DNA of 64,000 nucleotides from Psychrosphaera aestuarii (lineage in GTDB: Bacteria; Pseudomonadota; Gammaproteobacteria; Enterobacterales; Alteromonadaceae). The translations under genes and the position numbers were made by a program. How positions within the stretch are numbered: position 1 is the stretch's first letter; the number at the start of each line of letters is the position of its first letter. The notes beneath the pieces were generated by a model. That model did not search any database. It was not told the origin of the DNA and was given only the letters and a program-made list of their open reading frames with translations. The stretch is taken from contig NZ_CP072844.1 of NCBI RefSeq assembly GCF_017948405.1, positions 1,798,001-1,862,000 on the forward strand, written 5' to 3'. Below are positions 36,934-47,084 of this stretch, one piece after another.

Positions 36934-36958
36934 ATGTCTAATGAATAATGAGTAGTTT

Positions 36959-37438
36959 ATGAAATCGAACAATACAGCTTGGTATAAAAACGGATGGGTA
37001 TGGTTAATAATTGCACTTCCTGTTTCCTCAGTAATAGCGGGTATAGCTACAGTTATTATTACTAGTCAAAACCAACCCGAAATGGTGGTTGATGATTACT
37101 ATAAAAAAGGCAAAGCAATAAACCAAGAACTAGTGTTGTACAAGGCTTTCAAAGATTCTGGAATTGAATTAAACGTTCGATTAAGTAATGACCGAATTGA
37201 GCTTAAATCGTCAGAATCGTTTTCCGCATTAAAAGTTAACTTGATTCATTCGACTCAAGGCAAGCGCGATCTTGAACTTGTAGTTACTCCAAACGCAACC
37301 GGCACATTTGGTAAAACATTAGATACCCACCTAACGGGTAAATGGACCATTTTTGTAGAGCCGATGGATGGCGCTTGGAAGGTTCAGCAAAAAATTGCTT
37401 TTCCTGCCAATGATTGGGTTAAATTAGAAGCGGAATAA
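36959..37438 (+). CDS. ccoH: FixH/CcoH family assembly protein
   Basis: A 159-residue protein with one N-terminal membrane segment (about 11-33) and a periplasmic part containing the FixH hallmark VVDDYYKKGKAINQ. Such proteins are needed for cbb3 oxidase assembly. It lies just before the copper ATPase gene. No ccoG homologue sits beside it, although ccoG is the usual neighbour in many bacteria. Confidence 0.88.
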   Translation: MKSNNTAWYKNGWVWLIIALPVSSVIAGIATVIITSQNQPEMVVDDYYKKGKAINQELVLYKAFKDSGIELNVRLSNDRIELKSSESFSALKVNLIHSTQGKRDLELVVTPNATGTFGKTLDTHLTGKWTIFVEPMDGAWKVQQKIAFPANDWVKLEAE

Positions 37439-37443
37439 TACCA

Positions 37444-39855
37444 TTGGATAGTTGTTTTCATTGCGGTTCTGATGTCCTCGTTACTGACGAGCCTCTATTT
37501 GTAAATGTTAATTCAGCTCCACAGCCGGTCTGCTGTCGAGGTTGTAAAGCCGTTGCTGAGCACATTGTTGGAAATGGTTTAAATAGCTATTATGAGTTTC
37601 GCTCTGAGCTCGCGTCAAAGCCAGCGGAGGATATAAGTAATAATCAATATGAAATTTATGCTGATGATGATTATCTTGAACTTATAGCAAAGCGTAACGG
37701 TCTAAATCACGAAATTACGCTATCGGTAGACAATATTCATTGTGCTGCTTGTGCTTGGTTAATAGAACAGTCTTTATACCAAATTGATGGTTTATTGAAG
37801 ATTAGTGTTAATACAATTAGCCAGCGTGCCATTATTAGTTGGGACAACAAATTAACAAAGCTTTCAACTATTCTACAAAAATTTAATACCATCGGATATC
37901 CAGCCACTCCCTTTAAGGTATCTGATGTAGAACACTCAATTAAACAGAAAGAAAAACAATATATAAAACGCTTAGGCGTTGCCGGCTTATTTACAATGCA
38001 AGTTATGATGCTTGCTGTTGCTATGTATTTTGGCGCATTTGAAAGTATGGAAAGTCACCAAATCGGTTACTTTAAATGGATTAGTTTTTTACTTTCTATG
38101 CCTGTTGTTCTGTATTCAGCAGTTCCATTTTTAACCGGAGCGATAAAAGCATTACAAGCAAGAACTCTGAATATGGATGTACCGGTTTCTGTTGCTATAT
38201 ATGGTGCATTTATCGCTAGCCTTTATCAGTTAATAATTAACGGTCTTGACGGTGATAAAGGTGAAGTGTTTTTTGAAAGTATATCAATGTTTACCTTTTT
38301 ATTACTAATAGGTAAATATTTAGAATTCAGGGCTAAAAGTAAAGCAATTTTATCCAATGCAAACCTATCAGCATCTTTACCTGAAACCGTTGTAAAAATC
38401 GTTAACTCTGAAGAACAAACTGTGTTACTCAAAGACGTAATAGTTGATGATGTTATCGTTGTAAAAGCCGGAGAGAAAATTGCAGTCGACGGTAATATTA
38501 TCGAAGGTCAAACGCAGGTAAATGAATCAATTTTAACCGGTGAGTTTGCGCCAGTATTTAAGTCAACAGACGATACTGTGCTTGCAGGAAGTGTAAATTC
38601 AGACGGATTTATAAAAGTTCGGGTCACGGCCACTGGTTCTCAAACTGCTCTATCTGAAATAAATAAACTACAAGAAACATTTTCTGACTTTAAACCCAAA
38701 TACAGTCAAATTGCAGATCGTGTAGCGCACTGGTTTGTTTTTGCACAACTCGTTATATCAGTATTTACCTACTGGTATTGGAGCGTAAATAGTCCAGCTG
38801 ATGCACTTTGGATTTCATTATCGGTACTAGTCGCCACCTGCCCTTGTGCGTTAAGTCTAGCGACACCTACCGCATATACTTGCGTGCTTTCAACATTGTC
38901 GAAAACAGGTATATTAATAAAAGATGCCGTTGCTTTTGATCGACTCAATCAAATAGATACAATCATATTTGATAAAACAGGAACACTTTCCGAAGGCAAG
39001 TTTTCCATTATAGATGAACGCTGGTCGAGTGATCCTCTACCTGCGGGCTTAACTAAGTCTGATATTGCTAGTTACATATATAGTTTAGAAAAACAATCTG
39101 AACACCCCATTGCTAAGGCGTTTAATAAAGAGTCATTGGGTATAGTTGGCTTTGATACTAGCGCCAACCAAGTGTCAAATGTTCGGGTTGAAATGGGCAA
39201 AGGTATTTCCGGAGATGTTAACGGACATCTATTAAAGATAGGTAGCGCTGAATTTTGCAATACAAAAGTGAGTGACTTCAATATTCAAGTTGTTATAGAT
39301 GATTGTGTTGTTGTTAGCTATCAAGCACAGGATAAATTGAAAACAGATGCATTGTCATCATTAACCGCGTTAAAAAATGACGGTAAGACATTGTTAATGC
39401 TAACGGGTGATTCTAGTACTAAAGCGGCACATTTAGTTCAAAACTTGCCACTTGATGAAGTGCAAACTGCTTGTTCACCAAAGCGTAAAGCTGAAATTAT
39501 TAATACGCTTCAATCAAATGGTCATGCAACCTTGATGGTCGGTGATGGAATAAATGATGCTCCTGTTCTTGCCGGTTCGGACGTAAGTTTGGCAATGGGA
39601 AGCGGCGCAGATATTACTAAGCAGGCGGCTGATGTGATTGTGGTAAACAACTCGTTAAAAGCAGTCAACATACTGTTAAATAATGCAGCTAAGACAAGGC
39701 GAATCATTAAACAAAATTTATATTGGGCCCTGTTATACAACGTAAGTATATTGCCGGTGGCAATGCTTGGTCTTGTACCTCCATATATTGCAGTAATTGG
39801 TATGTCAGCTAGTTCGATTATTGTAGTTAGTAACTCGTTGAGGTTATTGAAATGA
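37444..39855 (+). CDS. ccoI: Copper-exporting P-type ATPase for cbb3 oxidase assembly
   Basis: An 803-residue P1B ATPase. It has an N-terminal Cys-rich metal site (CFHCGSDV, CCRGCKAV), an HMA domain with CAAC, the transmembrane copper site CPCALSLATP, the phosphorylation motif DKTGTLSEG, and GDGINDAPVLAGSDV. The group called CcoI/FixI delivers copper for CuB of the cbb3 oxidase. The start is TTG with only a weak ribosome-binding site; there is no better in-frame start before the first Cys motif. It overlaps ccoS by 4 bases. Confidence 0.93.
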   Translation: MDSCFHCGSDVLVTDEPLFVNVNSAPQPVCCRGCKAVAEHIVGNGLNSYYEFRSELASKPAEDISNNQYEIYADDDYLELIAKRNGLNHEITLSVDNIHCAACAWLIEQSLYQIDGLLKISVNTISQRAIISWDNKLTKLSTILQKFNTIGYPATPFKVSDVEHSIKQKEKQYIKRLGVAGLFTMQVMMLAVAMYFGAFESMESHQIGYFKWISFLLSMPVVLYSAVPFLTGAIKALQARTLNMDVPVSVAIYGAFIASLYQLIINGLDGDKGEVFFESISMFTFLLLIGKYLEFRAKSKAILSNANLSASLPETVVKIVNSEEQTVLLKDVIVDDVIVVKAGEKIAVDGNIIEGQTQVNESILTGEFAPVFKSTDDTVLAGSVNSDGFIKVRVTATGSQTALSEINKLQETFSDFKPKYSQIADRVAHWFVFAQLVISVFTYWYWSVNSPADALWISLSVLVATCPCALSLATPTAYTCVLSTLSKTGILIKDAVAFDRLNQIDTIIFDKTGTLSEGKFSIIDERWSSDPLPAGLTKSDIASYIYSLEKQSEHPIAKAFNKESLGIVGFDTSANQVSNVRVEMGKGISGDVNGHLLKIGSAEFCNTKVSDFNIQVVIDDCVVVSYQAQDKLKTDALSSLTALKNDGKTLLMLTGDSSTKAAHLVQNLPLDEVQTACSPKRKAEIINTLQSNGHATLMVGDGINDAPVLAGSDVSLAMGSGADITKQAADVIVVNNSLKAVNILLNNAAKTRRIIKQNLYWALLYNVSILPVAMLGLVPPYIAVIGMSASSIIVVSNSLRLLK

Positions 39856-40091
39856 ATATAATTTATTATCTTATTCCGGTTGCCATTTTGTTTATGGTGA
39901 TCGGTGTTGTTGCGTTTTTTTGGGCAACTAAATCAGAACAGTTTGAAGACATGGAGAAGCAAGGTTTGTCGATACTAATGGATGATATGCCTTCGGGAAA
40001 TAATCAATCGACAGAGTCAAAAGACGATACTAATTCAAATGCAAATGACCAAGAAAATTCACATGATAAAGAACCAAAGGGAAGCTTGTGA
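39852..40091 (+). CDS. ccoS: cbb3-type oxidase assembly protein CcoS
   Basis: A 79-residue protein with one membrane helix at the N-terminus and the family motif ATKSEQFEDMEKQGLSIL(M)DD. It helps insert cofactors into the cbb3 oxidase. It overlaps ccoI (ATGA) and the next gene (GTGA), so these genes are translationally coupled. The tail after residue 50 is Asn/Asp/Ser-rich and probably disordered. Confidence 0.9.
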   Translation: MNIIYYLIPVAILFMVIGVVAFFWATKSEQFEDMEKQGLSILMDDMPSGNNQSTESKDDTNSNANDQENSHDKEPKGSL

Positions 40092-40759
40092 GTTTACTGC
40101 TTACCGCATTTCTCATGGGATTACTTGGTGTAGGTCACTGTGTTGCTATGTGTGGTTCGTTATCTATGGCGTTAGGCTTCTCGGTCCCGGCTAATAAAAG
40201 TTTTGTCCGTTATGCCAGTATTATTAGCCTGTCGCGAATTACTGGGTATGCATTGATAGGAATTATTGCTAACTACTTTACACAATCAATTTTTACTTTA
40301 ACGAATGGCAACATATTATTTCTAAGCGTATTTGCTAGTTTGCTAATGATAGGTATAGGCCTGCATGTTGCCCAAATATCTAATGCTATTTTGAACATAG
40401 AATGGCTTGGTAAACATGCAAATCGTGTTATTGAGCCATTAAAGAAAAAAATATTACCGATAGACAGTTTATCTAAATGTTTCGCTTACGGCATTTTATG
40501 GGGTTTCTTACCCTGCGGATTAATATATACTGCTTTGAGCTTAGCAGTTGTTTCTGAAAGTCCAATTAACGCCGGGCTTATTATGTTTTGTTTTGGTCTA
40601 GGTACTTTGCCAGGGGTTGTCGGTATGACCGTATTTAATAGCAAAATAAGTATTTATTTAAGAAACGCTAATATACGCCTTTTTTTTGGGACTTTGATCA
40701 TTATAATGGCGTTGTATCAACTTTACGTCACGTATCAAAAGTTAACGGGAATTGACTAA
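40088..40759 (+). CDS. TauE/SafE-like membrane protein in the cbb3 assembly cluster
   Basis: A 223-residue protein with about six membrane helices. A metal-site-like [11 protein letters not shown] in the first helix and [13 protein letters not shown] in the middle are typical of the TauE/SafE-like proteins found after ccoS. They are proposed to help copper or cytochrome maturation in cbb3 assembly, not sulfite export. It starts with GTG, has a good AGGGA ribosome-binding site, overlaps ccoS by 4 bases, and is followed by fnr. Confidence 0.85.
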   Translation: MSLLLTAFLMGLLGVGHCVAMCGSLSMALGFSVPANKSFVRYASIISLSRITGYALIGIIANYFTQSIFTLTNGNILFLSVFASLLMIGIGLHVAQISNAILNIEWLGKHANRVIEPLKKKILPIDSLSKCFAYGILWGFLPCGLIYTALSLAVVSESPINAGLIMFCFGLGTLPGVVGMTVFNSKISIYLRNANIRLFFGTLIIIMALYQLYVTYQKLTGID

Positions 40760-40761
40760 TA

Positions 40762-41487
40762 ATGACAGGCACAAAACAAAAACATAATTGTGGCGCGTTT
40801 AGCATTAGTTGCACTAACTGCAATCTCAATCAACTATGTATTCCATTTACACTAGATGACAATGAGTTACGTAAGTTAGACGACTTGATACAACGTAAAA
40901 AACCTTATCAAAAGAGCCAAACTCTATTTGACGCTGGACAACCTCTTAAAACACTATATGCAGTCCGCTCCGGTAGCTTTAAGTCGTACTTAGTTGATAA
41001 TGATGGTACTGAGCAAATTACAGCATTTCACCTTCCTGGCGATATCATTGGGTTTGATGCTTTATCAACTAATAAACATATTACTTTTGCTCAGGCATTG
41101 GAAACCTCTATGGTGTGTGAAATTCCGTTCACGACCGTCGAAGACCTATCAGGTCATATGCCAAACTTAAGACAACAAATTACGCGTCTAATGAGTAGTG
41201 AGATATCTAACGATCAAGCGATGTTTATGTTGTTGAATAAAAAGTCTGCCGAACAGCGCATATGCAGTTTTATAGCGTCTCTTTCAAATCGTTTTAGTGA
41301 ACGCAGTTTATCGTCAACCACCTTTCGATTACCTATGACTCGAGCCGAAATTGGAAATTACTTAGGGCTAACTGTTGAAACCGTTAGTCGTATTTTTAGT
41401 AAGCTACAGAAACTGGGTGTTATATCTATTGATGGAAAGTTTATTACAGTCTTAGATTTGCCTAAAGTTGAAAATTTAGTTAACTAA
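40762..41487 (+). CDS. fnr: Oxygen-sensing regulator Fnr (EtrA)
   Basis: A 241-residue CRP/FNR-family regulator. The [4Fe-4S] ligands are C17, C20 and C26 ([11 protein letters not shown]) with C119 (TSMVCEIPF), matching C20, C23, C29 and C122 of E. coli Fnr with a constant offset of three. The cNMP-like beta-roll is in the middle and a helix-turn-helix is at the C-terminus ([23 protein letters not shown]). When anaerobic it dimerises and binds TTGATnnnnATCAA sites. It is joined to the cbb3 assembly genes and is followed by uspE, as in enterics and Shewanella. Confidence 0.96.
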   Translation: MTGTKQKHNCGAFSISCTNCNLNQLCIPFTLDDNELRKLDDLIQRKKPYQKSQTLFDAGQPLKTLYAVRSGSFKSYLVDNDGTEQITAFHLPGDIIGFDALSTNKHITFAQALETSMVCEIPFTTVEDLSGHMPNLRQQITRLMSSEISNDQAMFMLLNKKSAEQRICSFIASLSNRFSERSLSSTTFRLPMTRAEIGNYLGLTVETVSRIFSKLQKLGVISIDGKFITVLDLPKVENLVN

Positions 41488-41499
41488 TTGACTGGTTTA

Positions 41500-41541
41500 T
41501 TGATTTAGGGCAATTTTATCGCGCACATTTTTCGTTATCTT
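41500..41541 (+). promoter_or_regulatory. Candidate FNR-dependent class II promoter of uspE
   Basis: TTGATTTAGGGCAA (41500-41513) matches 8 of 10 fixed positions of the FNR consensus. TATCTT at 41536-41541 is at the -10 position if the box is centred at -41.5, the standard class II layout. It lies 68 bases before uspE and immediately after fnr. Confidence 0.5.
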
Positions 41542-41581
41542 TACTAAACTAAGTTTTAATAAGAAATAGTAAGGATAACTT

Positions 41582-42511
41582 ATGAGTGATTTCAAAAATG
41601 TTTTAGTCGTTATCGATCCTACCGAAGATACACAAAAAGCGCTTTCTCGAGCATTAGAACTAGCAGAAAAACAGCCAATTCGTATTACTCTATTTCTTAC
41701 TATTTATGATTTTTCCTATGAAATGACGACTATGTTGTCCTCTGATGAACGTCAACATATGCGAGATGCAGTAATTGCTGACCGAGAAAGTTGGTTACTG
41801 GACCTCATCACTCATAGCCCCACTATCCCTCATGATATAAAAACAAAAGTCGTTTGGCATAACCGACCATACGAAAGCATCATCCGGACGGTAATTGAAG
41901 GGAATTATGACCTAGTGATTAAAGGGACGCATAGCCATGACACGCTAAAATCGGTTATTTTCACGCCAACAGATTGGCATTTGTTACGTAAATGCCCTTG
42001 TGCATTGTTATTAGTTAAAGAGCACGAATGGCCTGAACACGGTAAAGTATTGGCTGCGGTAAGTGCTGGTACGGAAGATGACAAGCATCAAGAGTTAAAC
42101 GATCGGATCATCGGTCACGGAAAGCACATTGCTGAACTACTGGAGTCCGATACTCATTTAATAAATGCTTATCCTCCAACCCCTGTCAATATCGCTGTCG
42201 AAATTCCAGAATTTGATCCAAACGAATATAATTCAACCATGAAACAACATCATTTAACGTCTATGGAGGCACTAGCAAATAAGCATGAAGTGCCTAATAC
42301 ACGCTGCCATGTCGTTGAAGGAATGGCCGAAGATGTCATCCCAAGAGTGGCTAACGACTTAGATGCTGAGCTTGTTGTAATGGGAACGGTTGGCAGACTC
42401 GGTATAACGGCCGCACTTATTGGTAACACGGCTGAGCATGTAATAGATAATATCAACTGCGATTTGCTTGCCATTAAGCCCTCAGACTTTGTTTGCCCAG
42501 TAAAACTTTAG
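41582..42511 (+). CDS. uspE: Universal stress protein UspE
   Basis: A 309-residue tandem universal-stress protein with two Usp domains (about 1-150 and 155-309). Each contains the family's nucleotide-binding-loop region (VIKGTHSHDTLKSVIFTPTDWHLLRKC; VVMGTVGRLGITAALIGNTAEHVI). The position next to fnr is the conserved uspE place. A good AAGGA ribosome-binding site precedes the ATG. Confidence 0.95.
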   Translation: MSDFKNVLVVIDPTEDTQKALSRALELAEKQPIRITLFLTIYDFSYEMTTMLSSDERQHMRDAVIADRESWLLDLITHSPTIPHDIKTKVVWHNRPYESIIRTVIEGNYDLVIKGTHSHDTLKSVIFTPTDWHLLRKCPCALLLVKEHEWPEHGKVLAAVSAGTEDDKHQELNDRIIGHGKHIAELLESDTHLINAYPPTPVNIAVEIPEFDPNEYNSTMKQHHLTSMEALANKHEVPNTRCHVVEGMAEDVIPRVANDLDAELVVMGTVGRLGITAALIGNTAEHVIDNINCDLLAIKPSDFVCPVKL

Positions 42512-42527
42512 CTTGCCTATCAATATT

Positions 42528-42560
42528 AGTGCAAAGGCTATGATTTATCGCTTTTGCACT
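42528..42560 (+). terminator. Hairpin after uspE (possible terminator)
   Basis: AGTGCAAAGGC pairs with GCTTTTGCACT over 11 bp with one wobble. The following bases (CTCTTTAC) are only moderately T-rich, so termination may be weak or Rho-assisted. Confidence 0.5.
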
Positions 42561-42633
42561 CTCTTTACTATTTATTAAATGTTTAAGCATAGGTAAAATA
42601 CGCGACCATTTATTATTTTGCAGTTCATTATCC

Positions 42634-43527
42634 ATGACAGATTTAGATCCAAGAAAAGCTATTCACGAACAAAATAAACTTGAAAAAAGACTTCGAAGTC
42701 GAGTTGGCAAAGCAATAGCTGAGTATAATATGATTGAGGAGTCAGACGTTGTTATGGCTGCAATAAGTGGCGGTAAAGACTCGTTTGCAATGTTAGATAT
42801 CCTGATTAGTTTGCAAAAGTCAGCGCCTATCGACTTTAAAATTATCGCAGTTAATCTAGACCAAAAACAGCCTGGTTTTCCAGAGCATATTCTGCCAGCT
42901 TACTTCGAGTCTTTAGACATACCTTACTATATTGTCGATAAAGACACGTATTCCATTGTAAAAGAAAAAGTACCGGAAGGAAAAACGACCTGCGGACTTT
43001 GTTCTCGTTTAAGACGAGGCACTTTATATTCTTTTGCAGAGTCCATTGGAGCAACAAAAATCGCGCTAGGTCATCATATGGACGACATTGTTGAAACTAT
43101 GTTTTTAAACATGTTTCACGGCGCTAAATTAAAAGCAATGCCACCTAAATTACGTTCTGATGATAAACGTAACGTTGTAATTCGTCCGCTAGCTTTTTGT
43201 CGTGAAAAAGACTTGATCAAACTGGCTGAGCATAAAAACTACCCGATCATTCCTTGCAATTTGTGTGGTTCCCAAGAGAACTTACAAAGACAGTCAATTA
43301 AGGCGATGTTAACTGAGTGGGATAAACAAACTCCGGGGCGAATTGAAAACATATTTAGCTCGATAAAAAGCGTGAGTGTGAGTCAGTTAGCTGATGGTGA
43401 TTTGTTTGACTTTAAAAACTTACCCATTGATAGAAGTGAAGAACGTAAAGCGTATGAATTTTCTGAGGCAACGGTATCTTCATCAAATATAGATGAGTCA
43501 CTTATCATTGACGTAACTCATGTATAA
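42634..43527 (+). CDS. ttcA: tRNA 2-thiocytidine(32) synthetase TtcA
   Basis: A 297-residue PP-loop enzyme with SGGKDS at residues 45-50 and the two Cys pairs C120/C123 (CGLC) and C208/C211 (CNLC) that hold a [4Fe-4S] cluster. It makes 2-thiocytidine at position 32 of some tRNAs. In many gammaproteobacteria ttcA lies near fnr-uspE. It ends at a bidirectional terminator shared with glnS. Confidence 0.96.
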   Translation: MTDLDPRKAIHEQNKLEKRLRSRVGKAIAEYNMIEESDVVMAAISGGKDSFAMLDILISLQKSAPIDFKIIAVNLDQKQPGFPEHILPAYFESLDIPYYIVDKDTYSIVKEKVPEGKTTCGLCSRLRRGTLYSFAESIGATKIALGHHMDDIVETMFLNMFHGAKLKAMPPKLRSDDKRNVVIRPLAFCREKDLIKLAEHKNYPIIPCNLCGSQENLQRQSIKAMLTEWDKQTPGRIENIFSSIKSVSVSQLADGDLFDFKNLPIDRSEERKAYEFSEATVSSSNIDESLIIDVTHV

Positions 43528-43530
43528 ATA

Positions 43531-43556
43531 AAAAAGGAGGCGAAAGCCTCCTTTTT
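43531..43556. terminator. Bidirectional terminator between ttcA and glnS
   Basis: An 11-bp perfect stem, AAAAAGGAGGC with GCCTCCTTTTT, closes a GAAA tetraloop. The A and T runs serve both directions. Confidence 0.93.
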
Positions 43557-43569
43557 CATAACAGTAATA

Positions 43570-45237
43570 TTACTGCTCTGAATTACCCCAAGAGTCTCTT
43601 AAACCAACTGTTTTATTGAATATAAGTTGGCCCTGCTCGTTGGTTTTACCGTCAAAGCAGTAATAACCCAAGCGTTCAAACTGATAACCTTGTTGAGGTG
43701 CCGCGTTAACTAAACTTGGTTCGATATAACCTTGTCGAATGACTAACGACTCTGGATTTAACACTGTAGTGAAATCTTCTTCAGCCGCAGGATTAGGAAC
43801 GGTAAATAAACGGTCGTAATCACGAATTTCCGCTTCAACCCCTTCTGATGCAGATACCCAGTGAATAACACCTTTAGCCTTGCGCCCATCTTCAGGTAAC
43901 TTACCTAGTGTAGTCGGGTCATATTCGCAATATACGGTGGTCACGTTCCCAGCGTCGTCAGCATCAAAGCGGACAGCTTTTACATAATAAGCATTACGTA
44001 AGCGAACTTCTTTATCTATCACCAAGCGTTTGTATTTTTTATTTGCACTTTCACGGAAGTCCTCACGCTCAATGAAGATTTCTTTTGTAAATGGGATTTT
44101 ACGCGTACCCATCTCTTCTTTATTTGGATGATTAGGCGCATCGATCCACTCGATATGATCTTCTGGCAAGTTTTCAATAACTAACTTAATAGGATCAACG
44201 ACGGCCATAGCGCGAGGTGCAGATTCATTTAAGTCTTCACGTATACAAGCTTCTAACATGCCCATCTCAACCATGTTATCGACCTTCGTCACACCAATAC
44301 GTTTACAAAACTCACGAATAGAGCCTGGTGTATACCCTCGACGTTTTAAGCCAGCTATGGTCGGCATACGCGGGTCGTTCCAGCCTTCTACATGATTGTC
44401 GGTCACAAGAGTGTTCAATTTACGCTTACTCATAAGCGTATATTCAAGATTCAGCCTTGAAAATTCATATTGATGCGGGCGAGAGTCGATACTTATATTG
44501 TCTAATACCCAGTCATATAAACGTCGGTTATCTTGAAACTCTAATGTACATAACGAATGTGTAATATTCTCTATCGCGTCCGATATACAGTGTGTAAAGT
44601 CATACATTGGATAAATGCACCACTTGTCACCAGTTTGGTGGTGATGAGCAAACCGAATTCGGTAAATAACAGGATCACGCATACAAATGAAGCTTGAACT
44701 CATATCAATCTTAGCGCGTAAACAACACTCACCCTCTTTAAACTTACCGTCTCGCATGTCATGAAACAGCTTTAAATTCTCTTCAGGACTAGTATCACGA
44801 TAAGGGCTATTTTCACCCGGAGACTTTAACGTGCCTCTCATTTCTCGAATTTTTTCTTGGCTTGAAAACTCTACGTAAGCTAAGCCTTTATTAATTAGTT
44901 CTTCGGCATAACCAAAAAGTTGATCAAAATAGTTAGACGAATAACAAATATCACCATCCCATTGAAAACCAAGCCAGTTTACGTCTTCTTTAATCGCATT
45001 AACGTAATCAATATCTTCTTTCTCTGGATTAGTATCATCAAACCTTAGATTACAAAGCCCTTTATAATCTTGTGCAATACCAAAATTTAGTACAATCGAC
45101 TTGGCATGACCAATATGAAGAAAACCATTTGGCTCTGGAGGAAATCGAGTGTGCGTAGTCTCATACTTTCCGTCTGCTAAATCCGCATTAATAATGTTGC
45201 GAATAAAATTCGATGGGCGATTTTCTGTGTCCGCCAT
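43570..45237 (-). CDS. glnS: Glutaminyl-tRNA synthetase
   Basis: A 555-residue class I aminoacyl-tRNA synthetase. The HIGH motif is in [16 protein letters not shown], and MSKRK is the KMSKS-type motif in [15 protein letters not shown]. The C-terminal beta-barrel anticodon-binding domains are present, and length matches E. coli GlnS at 554. It is monocistronic. Confidence 0.97.
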   Translation of the reverse strand: MADTENRPSNFIRNIINADLADGKYETTHTRFPPEPNGFLHIGHAKSIVLNFGIAQDYKGLCNLRFDDTNPEKEDIDYVNAIKEDVNWLGFQWDGDICYSSNYFDQLFGYAEELINKGLAYVEFSSQEKIREMRGTLKSPGENSPYRDTSPEENLKLFHDMRDGKFKEGECCLRAKIDMSSSFICMRDPVIYRIRFAHHHQTGDKWCIYPMYDFTHCISDAIENITHSLCTLEFQDNRRLYDWVLDNISIDSRPHQYEFSRLNLEYTLMSKRKLNTLVTDNHVEGWNDPRMPTIAGLKRRGYTPGSIREFCKRIGVTKVDNMVEMGMLEACIREDLNESAPRAMAVVDPIKLVIENLPEDHIEWIDAPNHPNKEEMGTRKIPFTKEIFIEREDFRESANKKYKRLVIDKEVRLRNAYYVKAVRFDADDAGNVTTVYCEYDPTTLGKLPEDGRKAKGVIHWVSASEGVEAEIRDYDRLFTVPNPAAEEDFTTVLNPESLVIRQGYIEPSLVNAAPQQGYQFERLGYYCFDGKTNEQGQLIFNKTVGLRDSWGNSEQ

Positions 45238-45526
45238 TTATAAACCCTTATAAAACTATTAATTAATTTGAGTATACCACTATGGTCTGCGGTTACACCA
45301 AGCAAAATGCCATCAATCGAATACTTTTAAAGCAAATAAATCTCTAATGGAACACAATGAGTAAATACCCTAATATTTGGCGGATATCACCAAACTTTAA
45401 GTATTGTCTAAAGTGTAGTAATGCAATAAATTGACCTGAAACCCTTATAATAAAGGAATCTCACAAGTGGCACAGAGATTGATATCTATTATGTAAACCT
45501 ACATTCAAATATCACGGAAATATAAA

Positions 45527-46306
45527 ATGTTAAAAAATTCATTATTAGTAAGTTGCTTAATTTCACCTCTTCTATTATCAAGCAATTACGCTCAAGCCCA
45601 CAATGATGGCTTAGTAAATAAACAATGTGATGTTACTTTTCAGAATAAAGTATCAATCACCCCTTACCACATCTTAGTCATTAAAAACAATCAAACCCTT
45701 TACGACATTTATAACAACGAAACTATATTCTATAAGGGCGAAAAGCTAGAGCTAAGCGTAAGCGATTCATCGTTAATAAAAGAATTCTCTACTGAGACTC
45801 GTTCATTAATTCCTACTATTACTGAAATAGCATTGGAAGCAGTTGGTATCGCTTTTGACGGTATCAATGCTGGTCTTGGTCAGTTTGGCGATTCAACGAA
45901 ACTTGATGCGAAATTAGCAAATGTAAAACAGCGACTTGAGAACAAATTTGCACAGCAGGACGGCTATTATACTTTTGATGAAGGTCAATTTAATATGGAC
46001 TTTGCTGATGAAGAGTTAGATAGAGCTATTGAAGAAGTGGTTGAACAAGCACTTCCGTCGTTGATAGGCGGTGTTTTACAATTAATAGGCACTTCAATTG
46101 CCAGTGGTGATACCGACTTTAGTGAACTAGAAAACCTCGAAAAAAATATTGAAGCAGAAATTGAAGCTAGAGCTACTCAATTAGAAGCAAAAGCCGATGT
46201 GGTCTGTCAAAAAGTAGATGCTTTAGCAGCCCTAGAAAATCGTATTCAAAAAGCACACAAAAGCTTACGCGACTTCGACTTGATTGAAGTGAGCCACACA
46301 AAGTAG
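45527..46306 (+). CDS. DUF2884 (YggN-like) secreted protein
   Basis: A 259-residue protein with a signal peptide (about 1-24, ending AQA). Two Cys (CDVTFQN and the VVCQKV near residue 226) and the segment CDVTFQNKVSITPYHILVIKNNQTLYDIY are typical of the YggN/DUF2884 family. The C-terminal third is a long charged helical region. Function is unknown. It stands alone, with a TATAAT-like element near 45446 but no good -35. Confidence 0.8.
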   Translation: MLKNSLLVSCLISPLLLSSNYAQAHNDGLVNKQCDVTFQNKVSITPYHILVIKNNQTLYDIYNNETIFYKGEKLELSVSDSSLIKEFSTETRSLIPTITEIALEAVGIAFDGINAGLGQFGDSTKLDAKLANVKQRLENKFAQQDGYYTFDEGQFNMDFADEELDRAIEEVVEQALPSLIGGVLQLIGTSIASGDTDFSELENLEKNIEAEIEARATQLEAKADVVCQKVDALAALENRIQKAHKSLRDFDLIEVSHTK

Positions 46307-46349
46307 CAACTTACCATCGGAATATTTCTACTTAAGTAAACATTAAGCC

Positions 46350-46390
46350 ATATAACAAAGGTTAGTACAAAATACCGGCCTTTGTTATAT
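46350..46390. terminator. 12-bp inverted repeat between convergent genes
   Basis: ATATAACAAAGG (46350-46361) and CCTTTGTTATAT (46379-46390) form a perfect stem with a 17-base loop. It reaches into the last codon of the LysE-family gene. It has no T tract, so its role as a terminator is uncertain. Confidence 0.5.
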
Positions 46391-47041
46391 ACCAAATCGA
46401 GTACCAAACTCACTGTAAAGTATATTTACTGCTAACAATATTAAAATCAGTCCCATAACTCGATCAAAAATATACGCATTCCGACTAAACAAATCTCGTA
46501 CGTACGGACGACTTAAAACAAGTGACAGTCCACAAAACCAAGCCGCTGTTGCAAAAGCCAAATAGACACCATAAGCACCTTTAATGATCATCGGTGTATC
46601 AATAGACACAACAACAGTAAATAAAGATAAGAAAAACAAAGTAGCCTTAGGGTTTAAACCATTGGTCATGAACCCTAGTAAAAATGCCTTTTTATCAGAC
46701 AGTTGAGGGTTACTCGACTCTTTAATAGCTGCAGTTGATACTAGGGCCTGTGACTGCACTGCTCCAATACCAAGATAAATCAAAAAACTTGCAGCAATAA
46801 TAATTAATAAGTCATATAACCAAGGCGTTGCATTAATAATTAGACCAATGCCCGCTAAAGCGTATGCAACGTGAACAAAAATAGCACTACCAACACCTAC
46901 AGAGGTTATCAATGCTGTCCGCTTGCCATATTGAATCGAATGTTTCATAACAATTGCAAAGTCAGGACCTGGGCTTGCAACTGCAAATAAATGTGCAAGC
47001 GCAATAGTTAAAAATTCGATTGAGTATTCAGTGAAATCCAT
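46385..47041 (-). CDS. LysE/RhtB-family amino-acid exporter
   Basis: A 218-residue protein with six membrane segments. The family signature AVASPGPDFAIVMKHSIQYGKRTALITSVGVG lies near the N-terminus, and GLNPKATLFFLSLFTVVV follows at about 125-145. The substrate is probably an amino acid or analogue, but it cannot be told from sequence. It lies 43 bases downstream of the ydiJ gene on the same strand. Confidence 0.9.
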   Translation of the reverse strand: MDFTEYSIEFLTIALAHLFAVASPGPDFAIVMKHSIQYGKRTALITSVGVGSAIFVHVAYALAGIGLIINATPWLYDLLIIIAASFLIYLGIGAVQSQALVSTAAIKESSNPQLSDKKAFLLGFMTNGLNPKATLFFLSLFTVVVSIDTPMIIKGAYGVYLAFATAAWFCGLSLVLSRPYVRDLFSRNAYIFDRVMGLILILLAVNILYSEFGTRFGI

Positions 47042-47084
47042 GTCAAAACTCCAAAATAATAATGCCTAATTTGCTTAAAGAAGC

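Noticed and set aside
40088..40759. Sulfite exporter annotation for the TauE/SafE-like protein
   Set aside because: Its fixed place between ccoS and fnr and the Cys/His motifs point to cbb3 assembly, so export of sulfite is unlikely.
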